A DNA stretch of 64,000 nt from NCBI GenBank assembly GCA_036768485.1, contig JAVLUZ010000150.1, positions 892,460 through 956,459 of the forward strand. The letters run 5' to 3'. Positions 10,003 to 20,537 of the stretch are shown one piece after another (the stretch's first letter is position 1; each line of letters opens with the position of its first letter). Below the pieces are notes generated by a model. That model worked only from the letters and a program-made list of their open reading frames with translations, was not told the origin of the DNA and ran no database searches. The DNA is from Mermis nigrescens (taxonomy: Eukaryota; Nematoda; Enoplea; Mermithida; Mermithidae). The position numbers and the translations under genes are program-made.

Positions 10003-13000
10003 ATGGTAAGTAAGTTTTCCTATGAAGTGTAAATCTGTCCACTGATCAAAGATTGGGTAAAATCTGTGGATTTTCGTAACCACTAGTTTGTAATCATAGT
10101 ATATAGTACCAATACTTTTATTAGGTATTGCTACGGTTTTTTGTATTCGGCAAAGATTTTTCACGATGTACAAAGACTTTTGGGGACCGTCTTTTTACAT
10201 GTACAAAGATTTTTCGGAAGACAAAAACTGCAAAAAAGGTTCGAAATTCGCAAAAATTCTCGGCGCTCCGCGCCGAAATGAGCAATTGTGTGTTCTATAT
10301 ATCTTTATAATTTCAGAAATTGCATTTCGAAAGGAAAAATGCCAAATTTTTTGGCGCTTCGCGCCGTTTTGAGACGATTATTACTGATTTTTGCCCTCAG
10401 AAACCTAGAAATTGCTAAAATACGTAACCAAAGGTCGAACAACTCTGTTTTTGCCACACTAAAATCGCTGCTGTACCATATTATAGTACCCAAAAGTTTG
10501 TGTGTACGAAATGTACAAAGACTTTTAGGGACCATCTTTGTACAAGTTTCAAACGGACCTTGTACAAAAAAAACACTGGGTACTGCCCTACTCAACTATA
10601 CGTTGTAGCCTTTTTCAAACCTTTAGAATTCAATTTAAGATTGAAGGTAGGAATTTTAGAAAAGCGATTTTAAAATGCATTCCATGTCAAATAAGACTGG
10701 TTTTTAAGTACTTTATATATTGAAATAAATTTTATATGCACGACAGAGCGTGACCTGTAGAAAAATTCCTGTGTTTAAAGGATATTCACTAAATCAGTTG
10801 TAAAGTGAGACAACATAAGTTGATACCGCGAGCTCAAAAATTTCCGAGCTACACTACTGTCTTTAAAAATTACTTTACCCTATTTTCTGAATCTTTAAGG
10901 GGAAGAAGATGATTACCATGTCCTGCTGCTTACGTGCGAATGGGCGTCCATCATACATGCACCTAATAAGGGATAAGAGGGGTATTACCTCCCGCTGAGG
11001 GGTCCGAAATTTAGGTACTTGGCCCAGAAGTATTGTATTTTCTAGCACTTTCGATTCGACTAATTTATTAAATAAACTCGACTTTTATTGTATAAAATCC
11101 CGGATTTCAACCCTGGCCGGCCACGCTGACCTTGCTCATCTATGGCGTTCATCCATTTAATTTGATTTGCTTGTAAAATAAAAACTAAAAATTTCGCAAT
11201 AGCACTTGTCTCCGACATGTTTCTTCACAATTCACATCATACTTCATACATTGGTACATATATTATTGAAATCGACGTATCACACGCACGCGGACATAGA
11301 AGTGAGATAAAGTATGACCTATGTCTGAAATTTTTAAAAAGTATGAATTATAAAGGAAATTTTGGGAGACAAGCAAGGTTTCCCGCAGAATTTTCGAGCT
11401 CGATTTCAAATTCCATTCGTAATCACGCTAGTTACTAGACCGTGAAAGTTGATAATCAGTAAGCGTTAACACGTCGAGTATATTCAGTACCAATAGTTTT
11501 ATTCGATAAAATGCATTTCACGTGCGACCATCTTTTTATATTTGGCTGAAATTCTTCGGCTGTGCGAAGACTTTGAAATTGCCTTTAGATGATTATTCTA
11601 CGTACATGCAACGATACGATTTTTTTTTGGGGGGGACATAGATTTTAAAATAAAATTGTATATTTTTGATGCGTCGTGCTGTGTTTAGTAGTTTCCTGCA
11701 CTCCTTACTTTTATAGAGCTCAAAATTAATTTTCACATAAAAGGGCAAAAACGTCAAATATATTCGGTTATTCCCCTTCATATCGCTCCAGCTTCCAGTT
11801 TAAAAAACATGAATTATCAAAAATATTCTTTTTTCACCCCAATTTATTTGACGTACGCGTACTTTACTGTCTGTTGAAGATCTCTAAACTTGAATTGAAT
11901 ATTATCATAGAAATTTTAATACTACTTCATGCCACTCTTGTAACTTATTGTTTGATTTGCATCTACAGAGTCTCAAAATTAGTTTTCTGACGGATTGGAC
12001 AAAATTTTCTTTACATGTCTATGGGATCTATACTAAAAATTATTAAGTACTGTTTAAAATAAACAAACATTCTTAGTCAATTTCTTCACATGACTATTCC
12101 TGAACTTCCCGTCCCTGTGGTCATCCCTATCTTGCCAACCTATTTGTATATAGGTATTTGTTGATTTGCAGGCCAGACAATGCATTCACTTAAGGGCTAA
12201 ACAATCTCAATTGGGGGGGGGGCAAGGCGATCATTCGGGTGAGTTAAATGACTGGTTTTGGTCAAAAGCGTTCAAACCACGTGATAATGCACTAAAAAAG
12301 TAGGTTTTGCAAACTTTTACGACAGGAGTAAAAGATCAACTTTGAGGGGGCGACGGCCGTTTTTGATGTCTACATCTCTTATCCCTCTTTATATGCATAT
12401 TCGTTGATAGGTACATGAGTTTATTATTGATTTATTCACTTATTATGTCTTGCTTTCGTATGTATTTCAGGAAATTTTCTTCGAAATATGCCGACACAAG
12501 ACTCATATATTCGTGGACACAGTTGAATCACGTAATGTTTATGAGCTTAAGAAAATGATCGAAGGCATTTTAAAGGTTCATTTTTAAGCATTATGCTTTT
12601 TTATAAATAAATAAAGCATAATGTAGTTGTTTTAGGTTTCTCCAGAAAACCAGCAGTTGCACAGAATCAGGGAAGGTCGAAACGTTGGTGACATCCTCGA
12701 TGACAAATTGAGTTTATTAGATGCCGGTTATAATAATCAGACGGCGAGGGCTCAACAGCCCGCCTTGATTGGCCTTGCCGTGCGACAGAATGGTTAGCTA
12801 GTAAAAAGTGTGATTATTGTTTGACGTCATTTTTCAAGCATTAGTTGCCTAATTACGAATGATATAGTTTTCTGTATGCATTCTATTGTATTCAATTCAC
12901 AATGCAATGCAACGTTAGCAATCAGTATTTTATATTAGGTCCCTTTGTACGTGTACAAAGATGTCCTTAAACGTCTCTGTACTTGTATACAAGCAAAATT

Positions 13001-14208
13001 TTGGGTACTATTACGTGATACATTAGCGCTTTCAGTGTGGTGAAACTGGGTTTTCCGACTTTTGGTACTGCATCTTAACTAATTTTTGGGTTTCTGACAA
13101 CCAAAAATACTGAAAAAAATTTGCAAAAAATTTGATATTTTCCTTTTTTTGAGCTTAAATTTTGCCATTATAGAGATGTGTAGGATAGACAATTACTCAA
13201 TCCGGCGGAAATTTTGTGTTTTTAAGACCTTTTTACGATTTTTGTCTTCCAAAATCTTTGTACATGTACAAAGACTTTTCAGGACTGTCTTTGTACATTG
13301 GGAAACATCTTTGCCGTATACGAAAAATCGTGTTGGCAATACTCATTTATTTTTTGAATTTAAGGCGTAGATACATACTAAACAAAGCACACACGATAGC
13401 TTATTGGTGTGGAATTAAATTTGATTTCCCCCCCGTTTTTTCACTTGAATTTTCGCAAACGTGAAATTTTTCAATTTTTCAAGATTTTTGGTAACCGAGA
13501 TTGGACACATTTTAACATACTGTCTGAGACGCAATGGTTGCCGTTTTCGAATCCAGAAAAAATCGTTTCTTAAACATATTTTCATTACTGATATTCAAAC
13601 TATGGCTTGAAGTCCAATCGAAACTTTACTTAACTTTTAAACATTCAGTTGATATGTATATAATTTATCATTATACATGATTTTTGGGAATTCTCCCTAG
13701 AAGAGTCCCCTTCCAGAATTCGCGATTTTCTAAAAGGTTTCAAAAACTTCGTAGAAAAGGTGTTGTTTTAAACATTTTTAGGTATATATTTACTTTAAAA
13801 TGTTAATTTTTCGGCGCTTCGCGTCACATACTTATTGTTTGACTGTATTTTGTTCAATTCACAGAATTTTTTTCCATTGTTTTCGAAATATTCAATATTT
13901 TTATCTTCTACCGACAATAGGGCATTGTTAGAAACGCCAAAAATGGCGTTTTTGGTGCATATTTATCGTTTTTGAGCCCAAAAAGATATTTCGGAAAAAG
14001 TTTTTGGTTTCACCCCCACCAAAATTTCTACGCTGTGCATGTCTGGTGTAAAGTTAAGATCTTGTTCTGTATAGTGTATATTGTAGATGGAAATTTCGAA
14101 ACTTGTCAAATTGATCCTGTGTCCGAACCTCCGCCTTTGCCCGACGTCATGCGCAGCAGCGCTCCTTTGGACGGAATGGGTCAGAAGCACGAAGAGCAGA
14201 GCATATGA
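10003..14208 (+). CDS. ELOB: Elongin B (four exons, complete)
   Basis: Elongin B is the ubiquitin-like partner of Elongin C, in the Elongin ABC elongation factor and as adaptor of Cullin-2/5 VHL- and SOCS-box ubiquitin ligases (nucleus and cytosol). Exons: 10003-10005 (ATG only, donor GTAAGTAAGT), 12471-12575, 12636-12792, 14087-14208 (stop TGA). Phases agree and give 128 aa, slightly longer than the usual 118. Residues 2-36 hold the ubiquitin-like start EIFFEICRHKTHIFVD and ELKKMIEGILK; the third exon carries LDAGYNNQTARAQQPALIGL, the core family signature; the last exon gives the acidic/proline tail (SEPPPLPDVM). Intron 2 is 60 bp; introns 1 and 3 are filled with TIR elements. The donors of exons 2 and 3 (GTTCAT, GTTAGC) are weak. 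Identification is firm; the first exon rests on phase and donor quality. Confidence 0.95.
10132..10578 (+). mobile_element. Family I hAT-like MITE in ELOB intron 1
   Basis: A 447-bp element flanked by GGTATTGC (10124-10131) and GGTACTGC (10579-10586), an 8-bp duplication with one change. The right terminus reads TACAAAAAAAACACTG; the left is a decayed version of CAGTGTTTTTTGTA. Internal landmarks are repeated GTACAAAGACTTTT motifs around a GTACATGTAC palindrome and two GGCGC-GCGCC hairpins (near 10260 and 10360). No protein-coding content. Confidence 0.9.
10952..11144 (+). mobile_element. Family IX MITE, internally deleted, ELOB intron 1
   Basis: Starts CATACATGCACC and ends CTTGCTCATCTATG; flanks GCGTCCAT (10944-10951) and GCGTTCAT (11145-11152) form an 8-bp duplication with one change. 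Shorter than the 388-432-bp copies at 23709, 44732 and 45351. Confidence 0.85.
11153..12470 (+). other. Rest of ELOB intron 1
   Basis: About 1.3 kb with no exon, RNA gene or recognised element. It ends in a pyrimidine-rich TTTCGTATGTATTTCAG acceptor. Confidence 0.6.
12939..13332 (-). mobile_element. Family I MITE, decayed, ELOB intron 3
   Basis: Reverse-oriented copy recognised by the GGTCCCTTTGTAC start, the GTACATGTACAAAGACTTTT block near 13260 and the CCGTATACGAAAAATCGTG end. The left terminus has lost the CAGTGTTTTTT part, and no clear duplication remains. Confidence 0.75.
13673..14044 (-). mobile_element. Family IV MITE next to ELOB exon 4
   Basis: Reverse copy of the element at 63307-63690 and 42546-42900: TGGGAATTCTCCC near one end, GGCGCTTCGCGTC near 13811 and GCTGTGCATGT at the other. 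Its right end lies only about 42 bp before the exon 4 acceptor. Confidence 0.65.
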
Positions 14209-15116
14209 TCAGTTGTTTATACACCGCCAAATGATGTTAATTATATCCAAAACAGCTAATATTTTTAGCTCGAATTTATTTGCTTCCTTTACTCGCTTTC
14301 ATATCTATTCCATTTCGTTTCAATGTTCAATATTTATTATACAAAAATTCAGTAATTATTACGAGCAGCGGATGGGCGGCTTCGTCATCGCGAACATTCT
14401 TGCATTAGATAATGCTTAATGGGACATAAGTAATTTTCTTGTCTCATTTCAATTTATACATTACGTACCATATATATAATTACGTATGCTTCAGATTCTA
14501 AGCACAGCTGAAGTTTGAAATCATCTAAGATGCATTTTGCTCGCTTATTTTATTTCTTCTGCTATTAGTTTTATTGGCTTATTTTAATTTATATTGTTAT
14601 AAAAATCAACTGCTTGTTTCACCTGATAAATTCCCACTTTATATGTGATGTTTTGCATAAACTAGATTTATGTGAATAATGCCTATTGAAGTTATGCATA
14701 TGAATGTGTACATATCTTGCTACTAGAAAAGTTGGAGTGTGACTTTCATTTGGAATACGCCATACCATATGCATGTTTTTGCAAATTTCGATGGTAAGAT
14801 AAGTTGTTTTTAAAAAAGTCATCAATCTGCCTTTGCTATTCATACACATGTATGTTTCCTTATTTCGAAAGATAGAAATTTCGTAGCCATTCCTTAGCGC
14901 AGAAGTCACTAATTGATTTTAGAGGTAAAAAATAAAAATTACGACTGCGCCTTTCTCGCCATGGTCTTAAGTTATTCTAATCTTATTTCGCTCAAGAATG
15001 ACGTTTCATTTTTTGCTTCCTGAACCGTTTGGATGATCAATTATAACAACTAACATGCATTATGCGTCTTTTATCGCAATAGAAATAAATGTTTTATCGT
15101 CTGATTCAATTTTTAG
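14209..15116 (+). other. ELOB 3' flank
   Basis: AT-rich sequence with AATAAA-like sites (for example near 14928) but no recognised gene or element. The ELOB 3' UTR should lie in the first few hundred bases. Confidence 0.5.
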
Positions 15117-15325
15117 GATACAATAAAGAGACTTTCAGGGCCTGCTCATTCGCCTGCTGCTTCAAGCAAATTAAAATTAAGTCTGATGAACCTGAGTCAC
15201 TTTTGCACCATAGAGTTCAAATTTTAAAAGACATTGAGACGGAATCTATAGTTTGTTTCACGAAACCTTGTGCTTGGGTCGATGTAAATCGATTACAAAT
15301 GCGGTTTAAACAAATAAATTACGAG
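15117..15325 (+). CDS. Probable internal exon of an unidentified protein
   Basis: Bounded by CAATTTTTAG and by a GTAATT donor after GAG. The frame that starts in phase 1 is open throughout and reads a Cys-rich, charged segment: KETFRACSFACCFKQIKIKS, DEPESLLHHRVQILKDIETE, CFTKPCAWVDVNRLQMRFKQ. Codon choice is clearly protein-like and unlike the repeats. An upstream ATG at 15089 is in the same frame, so a first exon is possible but the acceptor is more convincing. I cannot assign a family, and no partner exon was found before UTP25 begins at 20538. Confidence 0.5.
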
Positions 15326-15939
15326 GTAATTTAAAAAAATCGAGTAAGATACTATGCATAACCATAGTAGGTTTTAGTAAGTTAAATTATATAACAGTGG
15401 GTTGCCTAGAAACCACTACTGTGGCCTTTTGATAGGTCACCGAAAATTGATTTCCATGCTCAAGGCTTTGAAAAATAGGCTATAGATAAAGCTATTATGC
15501 TCAAAAAGTAAAAAAACAGGAATAATACGAAGAAATTGAGATGGTGCGTGCGTAATTCTGATTTAAAGCTCTAGGTAAGAGTGACAAAATTTCAAAACTG
15601 ACAGCAGGTATGTTACTAGCAAAGAAAAATGCTCCGATGGAACAAAAAGGACTTATATACTTGGAATTACGCATCATTAAAGACATAAAAGGAGGGACTA
15701 TTTAAAAGTTACCTTTCTATGCCTGTGAAAGTTGTAGGAATTTACTAAAAATACGACTTTCGCTGAAAAATGTAAACAAATCAAAACATAACCTGTGGCC
15801 TGTAGAAGGGAGTTGCATCTCCGACGTTGAAATAAATAACATGGACAGCTTATTCCCAAAAGAGGCGATCACTAATCAAAAAGCGATATTGTGCATTCTT
15901 ATGCTAGCATGGCACGCATTGCTATGGGGCAGCTATGAA

Positions 15940-16178
15940 CATACGTGGGCAGCAAGAAAATTCTGGGGGTGCAAGATTTTTTGAAGGTCGAAAAATGGCC
16001 TTAAAAGTGGTTTTATGGCGATGAAAACACTATTTTTCGACGTGTCTCATCAAGCACTATCCATCGGCATCAAAAAATTGCGAAAAAACGAAAAAAAATT
16101 TTCAAAATTTGAATTCTGGGGGGGGGTATTTTGGTTTCTGAGGGGTGCCTACCCCCCAAACCCCCTCGCCCAGGTGTG
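15940..16178 (+). mobile_element. Family III MITE
   Basis: Starts CATACGTGGGCAGC and ends CGCCCAGGTGTG, an imperfect inverted pair. Flanked by GCTATGAA at 15932-15939 and 16179-16186, a perfect 8-bp duplication. The interior has GAGCACTATCCATCGGCATC and G/C runs pairing across the element. Confidence 0.9.
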
Positions 16179-16699
16179 GCTATGAACAAGGAGGTGTGCT
16201 TGTAATAATTCATTTATGGAGCCATTGACGATAATTAAATATTGGTTTGATATTGATAAGAAACTACATCGGTTATTAAAACACATCAAAGCTTCCTTAT
16301 TGTCTCATTTTCTAAGGCACTGAACAACGTTTTGTGAAGGCACGCTTTTCTGAAGCCGCAGAATATACTTTGATTTTTTGCATTTTATAGCGGAAGTTGT
16401 TTTTTAGTAGATTATTACAACTTTCACAGGCTTACATAGGTAACTTTACCCTAGTCACCTCCTTTTATGTCCTTAATTGATGCGTAATTCCAAGTGTATT
16501 CGTCCTTTTTATTCCATTGGAGCATTTTTCTTTGCTAGTATCCTACTTTTCATTACTATGATTTCATTAAATAAGTCATTAAACACATACGGTAACATGC
16601 CACGAAAATGACAGCAGTCCAAGAACGCGGTAAACAAGATTCTGAACATCTGCATTATCTTTTTTAAACAAGATAACCTTACCTTATATACACAGATCA

Positions 16700-17190
16700 A
16701 ACGTTTTCAGCATAAATTTTACTCAACTATTTGGTGTAAAGAACACTTACATTCAGATTTTTAATCCTAAAGTTACATGGAACATTTGACACAACTAAGC
16801 TTTTGCAATGCTCTGAAATTGAAGTTAATTTTTAGTGTAAGCTTTACACAACTACTGGGTGTAAAGAAAACATACAGTCAGATTCGTAATCCTGACCTTT
16901 CAGGTACATATTTTAAAAGAATTTCACGCTTTGCCCCGCTCTGGAAATACAATTAATTTGTATTGTAAACTTTACACATCAAAAATAAATGAACAGTGTA
17001 GACATTACGCGACTGCTGTGTGCAGAGAAGATTAGCAGTCAGATTCGTAATTCTGACATTACATAGCATATTTTGAAAAAAATCTGCAACGCTCTAGAAT
17101 TTAAGTTAATTTTCAGTGTAAACTTTACACAACTCCTGAGTGTGAACAAGATTCTAGTCAGATTCGCAATTCTGATATTACTTTAATATT
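16700..17190 (+). repeat. Degenerate tandem repeat, 119-161-bp spacing
   Basis: CAGATTCGTAATCCTGAC-like segments recur at about 16754, 16879, 17040 and 17159, each preceded by a near-palindrome of the TGTAAACTTTACACA type and a CAACGCTCTGGAAT-like block. Non-coding. Confidence 0.6.
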
Positions 17191-17398
17191 TCAATCAATA
17201 TTTATGTAAAAAGCAACTCTCTACAATGGTCTGCAGACAAATAAATATTAGATGTAAACCACTTTCCATTACTATTAAGTTTTAACAAAGCGCCCAAATG
17301 ACGTATCACGTTTGACCCCTGGTACATTTTCAGACTCTCGATCATGTCCAGACTCATAAGCGGAAAAGTCGGGAAAAATACAGAAACACGTTTAACAC

Positions 17399-18399
17399 CA
17401 GTGGCGTATCTAGGCTTTTCCTAAGGGGGAGGGGTACCCCAACTTTTCCAAAAATAAGTCCAAAGATTTGCCCTTCACACGCGAAATAGCGTTTTTTAAG
17501 CGTTTTGCATTGTCTATTCTGATTCAAAATCCCTTTTAACGCCGCATTTTTTTCCAAAAATTTCGAAATTTTCGACAATTTCGTGCGAAAAAATGGCTGA
17601 ACTTTTTGGCTTTAGTGAAAATCTGGCGCAAAGCCCTGGAAAATTCGTGAAATTTAGGCGGAAGGACGTTTAGCAGCTTGATTTCCTGTATTTGTAGTTT
17701 TGACGCGAAACGTCGAAAGTTTTTAAATGAAAATAAAAGAAAAATATGCTGGAATAGCTGTTCCTGCTGTTGAAATTGTTTTGAAACCCATTTCATGAGC
17801 AAAAATGGCTCCACGGCACTGTTTTTTGTATTCGGCAAAGATTTTTCCCGATGTACAAAGACTTCTTCGGGACCGTCTTCGTACATGTACAAAGATTTTT
17901 GGAGAGACAAAAATTGCAAAAAAGGTCTAAAATTCGCAAAAATATGTTTATAATCGAAGAAATTGCATTTGGAAAGAAAACGTCAAACTTTTCGGCGCTT
18001 CGCGTCGTTTTAAGACGATTCTTAATGATTTTTGCCCTCAGAAACCTAGAAATTAGCTAAAATACACTACCAAAGGTCAAACAACTCTGTTTTTACCACA
18101 CTTCAATCGCTACCGTACCATATTAAGTACCCAAAAATTTGAGTGCACAAAATATACAAAGACTTTTAGGGACCATCTTTGTACATGCACAAACGGACCT
18201 TGTACAAAAAAACACTGCTTCAAGGTCGCAAAGAAAGTAAATAAATGTCGTTAATAGGTATGCGCTGGAAAAATCAAGAAATTATGGTCGCTGACGGCCA
18301 AAAATCATTACAAATTACATATCCATTCTTTATCTACCAACTCTTCTCGGCCAATAGGGGAGGGCGGCCGCTCCCGCGCCCTCCTCAAATCCGCTCCTA
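17399..18399 (+). mobile_element. Family II hAT-like element containing a family I MITE
   Basis: Starts CAGTGGCGTATCTAGG and ends near CAAATCCGCTCCTA; flanked by a perfect 8-bp duplication TTTAACAC (17391-17398, 18400-18407). The family I copy at 17817-18217 is inserted inside it. Non-coding. Confidence 0.9.
17817..18217 (+). mobile_element. Family I MITE nested in family II
   Basis: A 401-bp copy starting CACTGTTTTTTGTATTCGGC and ending TACAAAAAAACACTG. Flanks CTCCACGG and CTTCAAGG are a decayed 8-bp duplication of the family II sequence CTTCCAGG, which is seen unbroken in the reverse copy at 19590-20208. Confidence 0.9.
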
Positions 18400-18407
18400 T
18401 TTAACAC

Positions 18408-19581
18408 CCCGATTTTTGACTTTACACCTCCCGAAAAACTTTTGTTTTGTAAATAAACACAATTTGATGTGACGTATACCCATTAGGAAATATTTTATTT
18501 TTATCTTATTCGACTTATTCCGACTTCTAAAAGGTGAAATTGACGAACAAAAAAGGGACAACAATGTATTTTTCTACCATCCACAAAATTGTAAACTTTA
18601 AAAATCTGAACTGAACTCCCCCATTGAGTGTAAAGAAATTTGGTTTGGGCCTGTTTGTAGCCCTCAAATCGTATTAAGTTTGCGTGTGGAAGATGGAAGA
18701 TTTCTGTCCCGCAAATCCGAATCTCTGCGCCGTGCAGCCCTTGGAACGTATACTTTATTTCATTCCACTTAATTTGTCCCGACTTATAATTGGAGAAGTT
18801 GACAGAGAAATCTGAGACAAAACCTGTTTTCTACACCGTCCACTAGAGTGTCAAGTTTGAAGCCCTAGATCTAAGTTCATATTGAGTGTAAAAAGTTTGC
18901 AGGCAAGCCGAAAGTTGCCCTTGAATCGTAGTTCATTTCCATAAATAGGTTTTTGGTTAACTTTTAAACAAAGCTTAGGCAGACATAAACAAGTCGAAGG
19001 TGTTCAGAGCTTATTTAGTTGCCTACATTTAAAAAAAGCCAGACTAAACAGTGCAAAACTGAGTTAGAAAGGTCGTGTGATCGACGAAAATTTTTAGAAA
19101 TCTATATGCTTTACGTTGCTGTAAAACTTTACACAATAGGTATTCATTTAAAAAACAAAATACACGGGCAGCGAATTTTTTTAATTATCTTTTAAAGAAC
19201 CTCACAATGCAGAAGTGTACCTTTGTTGCTGTAGGGGGGAAGACATATGTTGGGGGCACCCAAGTATATTATAGGTACGCGCTAACGCGTTACCTATGAT
19301 GTCAAAGTAAAGGTCTATTTCTATAGGATGAAATCACAGTTTGTAAAAAATGGCAAAAAAAATCTGATAATTTGTGATCATTGATATATCGGACGAAAAA
19401 TTATTATCGGAAGCATTTTTTGGTAGGTATATATTTCTGTGCGTATGATTGTCAAGCTTCTTATTTTAATACTAAAAATATAATCCGTACCTACCTTAAT
19501 TAGCTAGTGCTAAAAATTTATCAGATCTGCATTTTTTGTATCTAAAATAGTAATAAGATGAAAAACCTGAAATTAAGGAGC
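18408..19581 (+). other. Intergenic sequence before UTP25
   Basis: About 1.2 kb of unassigned sequence. No exon, RNA gene or complete element recognised. Confidence 0.5.
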
Positions 19582-19589
19582 ATTTAGCT

Positions 19590-20208
19590 CAGGGGCTTGT
19601 TTAAGGTGGGGGCCGTCCCTCAATTAGCCCAAAATAGTTGGTGAGATAAAGATTGGATATGTAATTAGCAATGATTTTCGGCTGTCAGTGATCATAGTTT
19701 CTCAAATTTTTCTGGCGCTTCGCGCCGTATAATACCTATTAATGACCTTTATTAACATTTTTGACAGCCTGGAAGTCATTTTTTGCTCATGAAATAGGTT
19801 ATAAAACAATTACAATAGCAGAAACTGCTATTTCAGCATAGATTTATTCTAACTTCAATCACAACTTGGAAATCTTCGACATTCCACGTCAAAAATACAG
19901 GAAATCGAGCGTTATATCAAGCTTCAAAGAATTCTTCCACTTAAGTTTCTCAAATTTTCCGGTGCTTCGTGCCGGATTTTTGCTAAAGTCAAAGAAATTT
20001 AATGATTTTTTCGCACAAGATTGTTTAAAATTTCAAAATTTTTCTTAAAAAAATGTTGCGTCAAAAGTGATTTTAAATAAACATATACCATGGAAAACTC
20101 CGAAAAACCGTCATTTCGCACATTAGAGCGAATTTTTGGACCTATTTTTGACTGTTTTTGAAAAGTTGTGTCTCCGCCCCCGTTAAGAAAATCCTAGATC
20201 CGCCGTGG
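19590..20208 (-). mobile_element. Family II element, empty of family I
   Basis: Reverse copy from CAGGGGCTTGTTTAAGG to TAGATCCGCCGTGG, flanked by ATTTAGCT and ATTCAGCT (one change). It contains the uninterrupted site (GACAGCCTGGAAGTCATTTT on this strand) where the copies at 17399 and 60803 carry family I. Hairpins lie at 19711 and 19962. Confidence 0.9.
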
Positions 20209-20537
20209 ATTCAGCTAGTTTTCGTGAATTTGCGGCATTCTGTTCCGGCGATTTCGGTAAGAATCACATGGCTAATAATTAGGAGGAAAGTAAAATGGAA
20301 AACTTATTTTTCGCTTTTTCAATGTTTTACAGTCTTTCTTAAGTTTTTTCGCAGTTATAAAAATTAAAAATAACGAATTTTACGCTTTGTTTCTTGTTGT
20401 ATAGCTCGTGAATAGCGAACGGTTTGTTAAATCAATTCGATATTTCTACTTTTATACATACATAGTTAATTGCCACTCCTAGTCCTACAGCATTTTTTTA
20501 GCTTAATCAGGTTTTCAGTGAATTAGTGAAATAAACT

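Noticed and set aside
10166..10608. Several overlapping ORFs on both strands
   Set aside because: They lie inside a family I MITE and are frames of its repeated GTACAAAG motif; the same applies at 17851, 40219, 53581, 58453 and 62321.
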